Shown here: positions 1 to 8,192 of the stretch, piece by piece | Layout of the letters: every line of letters starts with the position of its first letter | Numbering within the stretch: position 1 is the first letter of the stretch | From: Pelagophyceae sp. CCMP2097 | Taxonomy: Eukaryota; Sar; Pelagophyceae | Length of the DNA: 12,459 nt | Assembly (NCBI GenBank): GCA_026770575.1 | Contig: MU657644.1 | Location: 19,473 to 31,931 of the forward strand | Direction of reading: 5' to 3' | Position numbers and translations under genes: made by a program | Notes under the pieces: generated by a model | Database searches by the model: none | What the model was told of the DNA's origin: nothing | The model's input: only the letters and a program-made list of their open reading frames with translations

Positions 1-681
1 TTGAAAGTTCAGCGATTAGTTAAATAATTTCAATTATTTACGTGGGCATTGCAATGGGATTTGGCTGTATCCTTCGGGTCCTCCGTGTGCCTCCGCGGCC
101 TCCGGCGCGCTCTTGTAATAGGAATTCCTACGTGTAATCAACGATTCGCGGCTTGGTGGGCTGTCAGAACAAATCCTCCCGGCGCAGACGCGCGGCGGCC
201 CCCGACCGGGCCGCTCCTCGCCCATCGATGATGCGGCTCCCGGGTCGCGATCGCTCTTCCGTGCCGTGGCCGGGCGACCGACCACTCTTTTGCTCGGTTG
301 ACGTCCTCGGCGCCAGGCTCGCCTACAAGCACCGCGCTAGACTCCGCATCTGGGTCCATTCGAGCATTCTGAACGCGGCGACGCTGATTTGCCACTTGAG
401 GCCGTGCAGGAAAGCGTTTCTGGACGACGCGACGACTCCCACGCCGCGGTACCTGGCAGTCTACAAACTGCGCCCACGGACGGGCGCCCGCCGTGGGAAC
501 TGGCCGCGACGGCGCAGCTCGCAGTGCCCGAGGGCCTGCGTGGACGCAGCCGCGGCGCGAACCGCAGACCGGCCGGAGCCTGTGCCACAGAGCAGACTTC
601 TGACCCCCAAATGCGGGCCATCGAGCCGCAGTGAAACGTACTGCCGCTCCGCGGTCCGGCGGGCCGGGTGAAAGCCCAGCA
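1..681. other. No supportable gene; GC-rich flank of the DUF285 gene
   Basis: Several overlapping open frames exist on both strands here, including an ATG-initiated 184-codon frame on the minus strand (138-692). Their products are Arg/Ala/Pro/Gly-rich without recognisable motifs, as expected from GC-rich DNA with few stops. The first 45 bases are AT-rich and begin with TTGAAAGTTCAG, a 12-mer that recurs exactly at 8288-8299. A TATATAA string lies at 684-690, close to the last in-frame stop of the minus-strand DUF285 frame. The region may hold that gene's 3' UTR or a further exon, but nothing can be assigned. Confidence 0.4.
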
Positions 682-2155
682 TTATATAACATAGAGGCGC
701 GGGGCGCCGCTGAAAAGGCTCAGGCGGCGCAGAGACTCAGACGGCGCAGACTTGGATGCAGCCCGACTGCGTGCGCGACTTGCTGGGCGCCGGCGGCAGG
801 CAGAAGCACGACTCGCTCGTCGGATACCTACCGCGCCGGTGTGCGCTCGCGGTGGGACGATTCGCGTTTCGTGGATGACGGCCCCGGGCCGTGCCTCTGG
901 CGGCGATCCGCTCCCAAAACCTCCGTCACTTGCTGTATGTCCGAGTCTTGGTGTGACAGTCTGGGTTTGCCGCCCGTTTCCGCCGACGCGGCGTCGGCAC
1001 GGCGTCGTCGGGTGCGGCGACGGCGGCTGCGTCGGCCGGGGCGTCGGCCGGGGCGTCGGCGGCTGCGTCGGCCGGGGCGTCGGCTGGGGCGACGGCATCT
1101 TCGTGGGTGCGAGCGTCGGCGCGGCGGTCGTAGTCGGGGTTGGGTTGACTGTCGGTGTGGCAGTCGGGCGCGGCGTCGGCTTGACCGTCGGGCGCGGCGT
1201 CGGCGTGGCTGTCTGATTCGGGGTCGGCGTGGCTGTTGGCGTGATCGTCGGTGTGGCTGTCGAGTGCGGCGTCGGCGTAACCGTCGGCCGCGGCGTCGGC
1301 GTGTGCGTCGGGCCCGGCGTGAGCAGCAGGGTCGACCCGATCGTACAGACGCCCTTTTGGACGCCGCAGTTGTTCGCCGCGCAGAGCGTGCCGGAGAACG
1401 CGCCGCCCGTAAAGATCGACGCCGCGCACCAGCCAAGATTTTGATTGAATTTGACCGCATATGAGAGCATGCCCTCAATCGTCGTGACCGCGGCCGTGTC
1501 CCAGCGCGAGATGTCCTGGTTGAAGACTTTCGCGCTAGAGAACATGTACTGCATTGTCGTCACCTTTGCCGTGTCCCAGCCGCCGATGGCGCCGTTGAAC
1601 ATGCCCGTAGATCCAAACATGTAAGCCATGTTGGTGACGGCCGCTGTGTCCCACGTCGCGAGGTCCTGGTTGAACACAGACGCGCTATAGAACATGAAGT
1701 ACATCTTCGTGACCTTGGCCGTGTCCCAGCGCGAAACGTCCTGATTGAAGCCCGATGCTCCGTAGAACATGTAGTCCATCGCGGTGACGGCCGCCGTGTT
1801 CCAGTCGGTGACGTTCTGGTTGAAGGTCTGCGCGTCATAGAACATGTGCGACATGGTGGTAACGGCCGCCGTGTCCCAGGCGTCAATGTCCGTGTGGAAG
1901 GTGTCTCTTTGATAGAAGAGATACGCCATGTTCGTGACTTCCGCGACGTCCCAGGCGCCGATGGCGCCGTACGTCGCCATCGCCGAGGTCGGCTTCGAGA
2001 TCCATAAGTTCGCCGCGGTCTTGATGTTACCTGTTTGCCAGGTTCCGCTCGCGCGACGCGCCAATGCAGCGACAGGTGGGGCGCCAGCGGTCGCTGTCGG
2101 TGAGCGCGGTGAGCGCGGCGAACGTGCCGCGGCCGGCGAGGAAGAATACGAATTT
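682..2155 (-). CDS. BspA-like DUF285 repeat surface protein with Pro/Thr stalk; 5' end cut off
   Basis: Seven consecutive 25-residue units of the form W-D-T-A-x-V-T-x-M-x-x-M-F-x-x-A-x-x-F-N-Q-D are encoded about 1953-1430. They are preceded by the usual domain entry (NIKTAANLW ... [10 protein letters not shown]) and followed by a Cys-containing cap (WC ... LC ... NNCGV ... C). This is the DUF285/BspA leucine-rich-repeat-like family, common on surfaces of protists and some bacteria. A Thr-Pro stalk follows (1000-1320), then a basic tail to a TAA at 682-684; the tail looks unlike the family, so the true end may lie at an unseen splice. Upstream, a second frame (2155-2095) encodes a signal-peptide-like [18 protein letters not shown] followed by TD. 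It can be joined in phase to NIKTAANLW through a 64-nt GC-AG intron (2031-2094) or a 43-nt GT-AG intron. No ATG precedes it: the inverted-repeat end at 2155 falls on the lysine codon. The first ATG inside the domain (1980) would remove its start. Family call is strong; gene integrity is doubtful. Confidence 0.8.
1000..1320 (-). repeat. Minisatellite encoding the Thr/Pro-rich stalk
   Basis: On the plus strand this is a degenerate array of CGTCGG-type units (GGCGTCGGCGTG, GGGGCGTCGGCC and similar). Read on the minus strand it gives about 107 residues of [16 protein letters not shown]. It lies directly after the DUF285 repeats and is best read as an extended, probably O-glycosylated or hydroxylated stalk holding the repeat domain away from the cell surface; that role is inference from similar protist proteins. 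Such arrays usually vary in length between strains. Confidence 0.75.
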
Positions 2156-2949
2156 TTCAATAAACCTTACCGCCTCACGGACTGACCCTGTAATTTTTGG
2201 AGACGACGGGTGTCTTAGGGGGGGGGATCAAGGATCTCAGGCAGTTCTCGTTGGAATGAGGCGCTGAAGGTCTCTATCGACGCGCCTTGGACCCGCAGGG
2301 TCGACCCGCACGTTTGTTTCGCGTTGCGGCGGCCCCTTGGGCGGGAGCGACGCGGCCTCGGAGGGCGCGTGAGGAGCATGCGTTCGGGCCCTTGCGGGAC
2401 CCGCCGCGCGCCGGTAGCCGGCGGGAACTGCGCTTAGGCGCCCAAAACCAACCCGGCCGGGTCTCAGCTACCGCGACCGCGGCCCGCGCGCGACATGACC
2501 GGTTGGAGCAAGATGTTTTTTTGCCCGAAGAGAAGTAGACAAGAAATGGAGTCGATTAAATCCTTTTGGAGAAAACGCTCGTTGGCTGTGTCGCTCCGAG
2601 GTGCCGAGACGCCCGCGATGCGCTGTTGCGGCCGGTTCCGGGCGCTGCCGGGTTGGTTTTGGGCGCCTAAGCGCAGTTCCCGCCGGCTACCGGCGCGCGG
2701 CGGGTCCCGCAAGGGCCCGAACGCATGCTCCTCACGCGCCCTCCGAGGCCGCGTCGCTCCCGCCCAAGGGGCCGCCGCAACGCGAAACAAACGCGCGGGT
2801 CGACCCTGCGGGTCCAAGGCGCGTCGATAGAGACCTTCAGCGCCTCATTCCAACGAGAACTGCCTGAGATCCTTGATCCCCCCCCCTAAGACACCTGTCG
2901 TCTCCAAAAATTACAGGGTCAGTCCGTGAGGCGGTAAGGTTTATTGAAA
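2155..2949. repeat. Large near-perfect inverted repeat (foldback element candidate)
   Basis: Left arm 2155-2457 and right arm 2647-2949 are reverse complements in constant register (paired positions sum to 5104). I compared the arms base by base and found only two mismatches (2208 and 2310 in the left arm), so 301 of 303 positions pair with no indels. The spacer is 189 bp (2458-2646). The arm ends read TTTCAATAAACCTTACCGCC. I see no clear target-site duplication. The outer end of the left arm coincides with the 5' break of the DUF285 gene. Open frames in the arms read identically from both sides and lack ATG starts, so I do not treat them as genes. The structure fits a foldback transposon, a recent inverted duplication, or a hairpin-RNA locus. 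Confidence 0.9.
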
Positions 2950-2989
2950 TTGAAAAGCGCACTCGCAGGATTCCGGGGAAGTTGGACAC

Positions 2990-3574
2990 TACAAGGGGGG
3001 GTCAACATGAAACTGCCGCTCATTTTCTCACCTCCACAGGACGTTTGGTGAGACTTGGAGTGGCTTGACATGTCCGGGCCGACCCAAGGTGCCGGGCTAG
3101 AGGCGGAACTCTCCCTTTTTCCGCGTACCCTACTCGCAATCTCGATTTTAGCGTCGCCAAAAGCTGGTTTGAGGTGGTTTTCCGTTGTCTTCGTTTGAGT
3201 TCCGCCTCCCTGCCGCTTCGCTGGGGCCGGCTGTAGGCCATGGCCACACCAGAGCCCGACCTAGTGCCCTGTGGAGGTGAAAAATAAGGCCCAAAATTTA
3301 GGCTATGGGCTCCATTTTGTAAGTTATGGGCTTCATTTCACTTAAAACGCCCATGCAAATCCGCAATTACAAAAAATAGTGTCAAGTTTCACACCGTTTT
3401 CTTCTTGAAAACGGATTCACGCTCGGCGGACCGAGCCCGTAAACAAACTCTCGACGTCGGGGACCGCGCCGCCACCAGCCCGCGCCGTAGCGACCAAAAG
3501 TGGCCCCATACCTCGTTTGTAGCCCGAGAAATTTGTATCTGACTGGAATCCCATTCATGTTGAGCCCCCTTGTA
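2990..3574 (+). mobile_element. MITE-like element, copy 1 (TA-flanked, TIR CAAGGGG..TCAACATGAA)
   Basis: A 581-bp unit (2992-3572) is flanked by TA on both sides. Its outer end reads CAAGGGGGGGTCAACATGAA, and its inner end, in reverse complement, reads CAAGGGGGCTCAACATGAA. These are terminal inverted repeats of about 20 bp. TA target duplications are typical of Tc1/mariner-type DNA transposons; the superfamily call is inference from the TA alone. There is no transposase-sized ORF, so it would be non-autonomous. An internal 12-bp inverted pair CACCTCCACAGG (3029-3040) and CCTGTGGAGGTG (3268-3279) brackets a 251-bp core. An imperfect 15-bp direct repeat (TATGGGCTCCATTTT then TATGGGCTTCATTTC) follows near 3303-3338. 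Confidence 0.75.
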
Positions 3575-3582
3575 CAAGGGGG
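3565..3582. repeat. 18-bp perfect palindrome at the junction of the two MITE copies
   Basis: CCCCCTTGTACAAGGGGG spans the inner end of copy 1 and continues into a second, outward-facing TIR start (TACAAGGGGG at 3573-3582). The 41 bp between the two copies (3575-3615) also contains CACATGCCATGTG at 3593-3605. This suggests the junction is not simple flanking DNA but the remains of a third TIR end or of insertion into a pre-existing end. Confidence 0.7.
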
Positions 3583-3615
3583 AAAGTATATTCACATGCC
3601 ATGTGACGGCGCGTG

Positions 3616-4200
3616 TACAAGGGGGGTTCAACATGAAACGGATTCCACTCAGATACAAATTTCTCGGGCTACAAACGAGGTATGGGGCCACTTATGGTCG
3701 CTGCGTCGCGGGCTGGTGGCGGCGCGGTCCCCGACGAAGGAAGTTTGTTTACGGGCTCGATCCGCCGACCGTGAAGCCGCTTTCAAGAATAAAACGGTGT
3801 AAAACTTGACACCATTTCCGCGTAATTGCGGATTTGCATGGGCGTTTTAAGTAAAAAGGAACCCATAACTTACAAAATGGAGCCCATAGCCTAAATTTTT
3901 GGCCAAATCCGGCACCTCCACAGGTCACTAGGTCGGACTCTGGTGTGGCCAGGGCCTACAGCCGGCCCCAGCGAAGCGGCAGGGAGGTGAAACTCAGACG
4001 AAGACAACGGAAAACCACCTCAAACCAGCTTTTGGCGACGCTGAAATCGAGATTGCGGGTAGGGTACGCGAAAAAAGGGAGAGTTCCACCTCCAGCCCGA
4101 CACCTTGGGTCGGGCCGGATATGTCCAGCCACTCAAAGTCTTCTCAAACGTGCTGTGGAAGTGCCAAAATGAGCGGCATTTTCATTTTGAACCCCTTGTA
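3616..4200 (-). mobile_element. MITE-like element, copy 2, inverted relative to copy 1
   Basis: This unit is the reverse complement of copy 1 with the same total length (585 bp with the TAs; paired positions sum to 7190). I judge it 88-90% identical by eye, with a few small compensating indels. It starts TACAAGGGGGGTTCAACATGAA at 3616 and ends TTGAACCCCTTGTA at 4200. Strongly conserved blocks include the stretches around 3819-3847 and 3990-4045. A 75-codon frame (3945-4172) is open in both copies, but it starts with GTG and is not supported as a protein. Divergence between the copies is far greater than between the arms of the neighbouring inverted repeat, so this pair is older or came from two different family members. 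Confidence 0.75.
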
Positions 4201-4455
4201 GCAGCCTAGGTCGCTTTACAATTTATTTCGAAAATCTTGAACTTTCATGACTCCGCATGCACGTCGTATTGCATTCGGTGTGTGTTTACTTCACAGTCGG
4301 AGTCTGAATCAAGTCGTTCTTAGTGAGACAAGGGGAGCTTTGCGCAAGCTAAGGTTTGAGTCGCGGCATCTCGCCGTCGCGGCACCCAGGTCGTGTCCCG
4401 ACTAGGCGCGCACGAGGCCGTCGCGAAATCTTCGCGGGCCGGCGGTTCGGCCACT
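4201..4455. other. AT-rich then GC-rich flank, no gene seen
   Basis: Directly after the second MITE copy the sequence is AT-rich (4213-4250) and contains TTGAACTTTCA at 4237-4247, the reverse complement of the TGAAAGTT motif seen elsewhere in the window. It then turns GC-rich toward the small ORF at 4456. It could be that ORF's promoter. Confidence 0.3.
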
Positions 4456-4782
4456 ATGCCTGATGCGGTGCGGCGCAAGCGCGCGCGCGCCGCGCCGCTT
4501 GAGCCGCCGCTGGTGCCGCTTGGGCTGTGGGCGCGCGTCGACGGAGTCGATTCGGAAGGCGGCAGCACGGGCACGATCGTCGACGTCGCGGCCGAGACCG
4601 TTACGGTGCAGCTAGACGGCGACAGCGGCCAGCGCGTCGTGGTGCAGCGGGGTCATGGTGGCCAGCTTCGTTCCGGAAGGAGGCTTCTTAAACCAACGAC
4701 GCAAGTTGAACGAAATCTGCGAAAAGGGTTTTATATCAGGATATTTGAGTTTCAACTTTCAAAATTTCTATATTTGCATTAA
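4456..4782 (+). CDS. Small hypothetical protein with SH3/Tudor-like stretch
   Basis: An ATG at 4456 (context CCACTATGC) opens a 108-residue frame ending with TAA at 4780-4782. Residues about 1-20 are basic. Residues about 25-75 read LWARVDGVDS ... STGTIVDVAAETVTVQLDG ... VVVQRGHGGQL, the alternating beta pattern of small SH3-like, Tudor or KOW barrels (a resemblance, not a family match). The coding-like, GC-rich part ends near 4680. The last 35 codons fall in AT-rich sequence and end in FEFQLSKFLYLH, which looks non-coding. Either a splice donor near 4650-4680 leads to an exon I cannot find, or this is a truncated gene or chance ORF. Confidence 0.3.
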   Translation: MPDAVRRKRARAAPLEPPLVPLGLWARVDGVDSEGGSTGTIVDVAAETVTVQLDGDSGQRVVVQRGHGGQLRSGRRLLKPTTQVERNLRKGFYIRIFEFQLSKFLYLH

Positions 4783-5167
4783 CCTTGTAAAAAGAGGGCT
4801 TAAGCCACCGCCCGAAACTCAACCCTCCTGACGCCACTGTTCCGCTCGGGTGTTTAAAAGTGTGCCGCCGAACCGCCGAAGACGGCGTCGATGCTCGCCG
4901 GCGGAGCAGCTCGTGAAGCTCGGAGTAGGTGCATCCCAACTTCGAGCAAGCACGAGAATAGGAATTCGACGGGCCGAGTCCTCAAACTTGTCCACGGAAC
5001 TCGTCTCTGGGGCCCTCAGAGTCACTGTCAATCCACGACGCGCTTCGTGCGAATCCCCCACTCCAGCCAAGTCGTCGCACATAATTTCCGGTAGATATCG
5101 TTTGAGGTAAAATACCACACCATCCCCGTCGAATTTCCCTTGGTCCGCTGGAATTGGGCCGTCGAGG
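4783..5167. other. Intergenic, upstream of the ankyrin gene
   Basis: Several short frames on both strands lack conserved motifs. The region should contain the promoter and 5' UTR of the gene starting at 5168. A CAACTTTCAAA (4753-4763, reverse of the TGAAAGTT motif) lies just before it in an AT-rich island. No other feature was seen. Confidence 0.35.
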
Positions 5168-6559
5168 ATGCGCGGGCCCCTGCGCGCGTCGGCGCTGCTG
5201 CTCCTGCGCGGGGCGGTTTCGGCGCCCTACATCGATACCAAGGTCTTCGACGTGGCTCAAATCGAAGGCTCGGGCGGCCTTTCCGGGCCGAGGATCCCCT
5301 ACGACGGTTCCGCCGGTTGCGTCGATACCAAGTACGCCCTCCAAGCCTTTGACGGTGCCTGCGCCGCTTCGGAGCAGCACGCGCTCCAAGTCTGCGCCAG
5401 ACTCGCAGACTGCGCGGCGGCGCCAAAGCCGCGTCGGTCGGGAAAGCCGTCGCAGGGGAACCGTCCAACCCGAACCGTCGCAGGGACCATTGACGCTGAT
5501 CATGCCCCCTAGGTGCAGTGCCTGCCTCCGCAGGACTTTGCCGCCGCGGCGCGGCCCGCGTACCTCGATGCGGCGGGCGGCGAGCGCGGCGAGGCGCCGG
5601 CGACGGCGCAGCTCCGGGCGGCGGTGGCCCGCGGCGACGCGGCGACTCTGCGGCGGCTGCTCGGCGACGCGAGCGCGCGGCCGGACGTCGACGGCGCCGA
5701 CGCCGTGCGGCGGCGGACTCCGTTGATGCTCGCGGTATCGTCGCGAAACGTCGACGCAGTCCGCGTGCTCCTGGCTGCGGGCGCGTCGACGCTTCCCCGC
5801 GACTCGCAGGGCCTCTCCGCCGCCGACTTTTCCAGTGGAAACGCGCCGCCCGGCGCCGGGCCGGCGGCCGTTTCGGTGGGCGACGACGCACGCCGCGCCG
5901 ACCTCGCCGCGGTCCTCGAGGTGGCAGCGCACCGCGAGGCGCTCGTGCGCGGCCGCCTCGACGCGCGGCCCGTCACAAACGCGTGCGCGGAGACGTACCT
6001 CTTCCGCCGAGCCGTGGCCGGCACGGACGATGAGCGGTCGCAGGCGGATCTCGCTGCGGCGCTGCTCGAAAACGGCGTCGACGAGCGGCTCTGCCTCTTC
6101 TCCTCGACGCAGGCCCAGGTCGAGGCGCCCGACGCCGCCTGCGTGGCGCGCGACAGCCGAGGCCTGCCGCTGCGGCGGTGCACCCTCCACCTCTTTTCAG
6201 TGAAGACGGTCCAGCAGACGTTCGCTTCGGTGCCGGGCTACACGGCGCGCGAGATCACAAACGCCGCGCTCGAGCGGCGCACGGCGTTGGCGTACCGGCC
6301 CTCGGACGCGCCATGGGCGCGCCACCTGCGGGACGTCTCGCGCGGCGGCGCCGCGGCGCTCAGCACGCGCGAGGTGCGCCTCGTCGCAATAGTCGACGGC
6401 GAGGCGCTGCAAGACTGCGCGCCGCGGTGCCGGCCGCGCAACGAGCAACTCTACGACACAGACGACGCCGTCGGCAGCGCAGCGTACAACTTTACGCATG
6501 GCCTCGAATCCGCGGGCACCGAAGACTACCTCGCCGGCGTGCTGAGCCTCGATACCTAA
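5168..6559 (+). CDS. Secreted or lumenal ankyrin-repeat protein
   Basis: ATG at 5168 gives a clear signal peptide (MRGPLRASALLLLRGAVSA, cleavage before PY). A Cys-containing segment follows, then, from about 5534, two ankyrin repeats (ATAQLRAAVARGDAATLRRLL and RRRTPLMLAVSSRNVDAVRVL), with a roughly 240-residue C-terminal region rich in Cys and charged residues that I do not recognise. The stop is TAA at 6557-6559. Both parts are in the same frame, separated by TAG at 5510-5512; the downstream part has no early ATG, so an intron with length divisible by three is likely. Acceptors at 5512, 5518 or 5533 keep the frame with a GT donor at 5390 or a GC donor at 5414; I cannot choose between them. 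Ankyrin repeats normally mediate protein binding in the cytosol, so a signal peptide on one is unusual and may indicate a plastid or ER-lumen route. It converges on the prenyltransferase gene, 163 bp between stops. Confidence 0.7.
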
Positions 6560-6722
6560 CATCCTCGCGTCTCGTCACGGGCTCGAAAGGAGGCGAGTTA
6601 GAACGATGTAAAGGAGCGGCCGCCGGGCACGACGGGCGCCTGGTGGTGCTTGGGCCGGGGTTTGGTCGGCGGCCTTTTGGGCTCGGCGCTGGTTCCGGCG
6701 CGTCGGCGCCTGGATTGGTGGC
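6560..6722. other. Convergent 3' intergenic region
   Basis: The region between the stops of the ankyrin gene (+) and the prenyltransferase gene (-) is GT-rich on the plus strand (runs such as GGTGGTGCTTGG). It should hold both 3' UTRs. I see no canonical AATAAA on either strand. Confidence 0.4.
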
Positions 6723-8192
6723 CTAATAGACTTGGAGAGCTTGTGCGCATTGGATGCCGAGGTAGGCGCAGGTGACGAACTGCGTGTAATCATAAAATCG
6801 CCAAGAGTCCGAGAGCTGCGGCACGGTGAATTGAGACGCCTCGCAGCACGCCCCGACGCCGAAAGGCAGCAGCAGCAGCGCCAGCAGCACGGGCGGGCCG
6901 CAGCACACCGCGAGAATCGCAGTCCCCGCGGGCAGCACGGCCAACACAGTCGCCCAGTAGGCTGCGACGATGCCCTTTGGCCCAAGAAGCGTGGCGACGG
7001 TTTGCAGCCCCGGCGTCTGTGAGTCGCTCGGCGCGTCTCGGACGTTGAAGCAAAAGTTTGGGTAGCCGCGGAGCACGGCGCACACTAAAGAGCACGCAAT
7101 AAAGTCCGGCGCCAGCGGGTTACTCTTAAAAGCCACCACCGCGAGCAACGCGTTGACGTGCAGCGCCCACACCACCAGCGTCGCCTCGCCCAAAGCGCGG
7201 TACTTGAGGACCAATGGAGGGGTGGAGTAACCTACGGAGGTGTCGAGTAATCTACCGCTTCGTCGCACCCGGCACGCCGAAACGCCGGTTGCCACACCGG
7301 GAGGCATCGAGGACCCCCGCGCTCCTGAGTGGCGCACCCGCGAGGAGTACTGCCGACGCGACGAGGAGGTACGTGACGGCGAGGTATTGTCCCGGCTCGA
7401 CGTGCGCGTAGATGGCGGTGCCAAAGGCGCACATGGCAGCGAACATGATCCACGTGTGCGCCAGGATCTCCTCGAGCTGGACCTTGCCCTCCGTCAGCCT
7501 GGTGCAGGATAATTCGCGCGGTTTCAAAAGACCTCTGGAAAGAGGGCCGTCGGCACGGGCGCGTCCTGCGCACCGGAGGTCGTCTCCGTGGTTCTCCGGG
7601 GCCGGGTCGCCCTCTTTCGCCTTGCCCTCTTTTGCCTTGACCGGGACGACGTCGGCGCCGAGGTGGAAGTCCCAGATGCAGTTCAGGCCGTTTGCCCAGA
7701 AGAGCTGCATCCAGCCGAACATGGCGACGAGCATGCACGTGTTAAAGTCGAGGCCCGCACCGCTCTTGGAAGAAGAAAGCAAAGGGTGGATCACGGCCGA
7801 CTGCGCGATGGTGCCCACGACCAGGTCCGAGGAGAACCTACGCAAAGCCTCCAAACGGCCACCGATTCAACGCGGCGCACCAGCGGCCGGTGTGGCAAAA
7901 CGAGCCGCAGTGGGCCGGAGCGAAGACGGCGACGACGCCAAACCCCAACAGCACGCGGCCCGCCTACCAAACCCGTGGTATACGACTTCCAGAGGTCCGC
8001 CCCCGCCGACCAGTTTCCTAGCTGATTGCGGCCGTCGCTCATGCGGTTCAGGGTCTACAAACCCATGCGACGTACCATGGACTGGAAGACAAAGTTGGCA
8101 AAGGAAAACGTCCCCCCGCGCGTCGACAGTAGCGCCATCACCAGGAGCGACTCAATCGACACCAGCAGCTGGTAGCCGCGCTTCTTCGCCAT
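6723..8192 (-). CDS. UbiA-family prenyltransferase, MenA/UBIAD1-like (five exons)
   Basis: Proposed exons on the minus strand: 8192-8076, 7963-7881, 7837-7574, 7498-7338 and 7231-6723, giving about 377 residues with every junction in phase. First Asp motif: NGLNCIWDFHLGAD (about 116-129), matching the N-x-x-N-x-x-x-D-F-x-x-G-x-D pattern of MenA/UBIAD1. Second: FNVRDAPSD followed by VATLLGP (about 270-293), matching N-x-x-R-D-x-x-S-D ... LGP. The LKYRALGE segment before it is also typical. These enzymes bind Mg-diphosphate through the Asp motifs and transfer a prenyl chain to an aromatic acceptor (naphthoquinone or related) in a membrane. The N-terminus (MAKKRGYQLLVSIESLLVMA) is hydrophobic and may be a targeting or anchor segment. 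Four introns of 112, 43, 75 and 106 nt; three begin GTGCGC. The 75-nt intron removes residues that would interrupt the family alignment. The second intron could instead be 64 nt (donor at 7901). Substrate is not predictable. Confidence 0.85.

Noticed and set aside
138..692. 184-codon ATG-initiated frame on the minus strand
   Set aside because: Its composition is Arg/Pro/Ala/Gly-rich, with no recognisable domain, and equally long frames overlap on the other strand.
756..878. 41-codon plus-strand ORF after a TATATAA string
   Set aside because: It is short, overlaps the DUF285 frame antisense and has no supporting motif.
2287..2817. Matching frames beginning DPQGRPARLF on both arms of the first inverted repeat
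   Set aside because: They are the same DNA read from both ends; the frames start at TTG, and the protein is basic and motif-free.
2987..3001. CACTACAAG at the left end, resembling a CACTA (EnSpm) transposon end
   Set aside because: The other three ends do not carry CACTA; only TA plus CAAGGGG is shared by all, so the TA-flanked reading fits better.
3945..4172. 75-codon frame conserved in both MITE copies (also 3020-3247)
   Set aside because: Both copies are open, but the right one lacks ATG and many differences change amino acids. Conservation follows the repeat rather than a protein.
8055..8075. A 21-nt intron (GTACGT...TTGTAG) removing the in-frame TAG
   Set aside because: It is too short for a spliceosomal intron. 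The same donor with the acceptor at 7964 gives a 112-nt intron and a coherent hydrophobic continuation.
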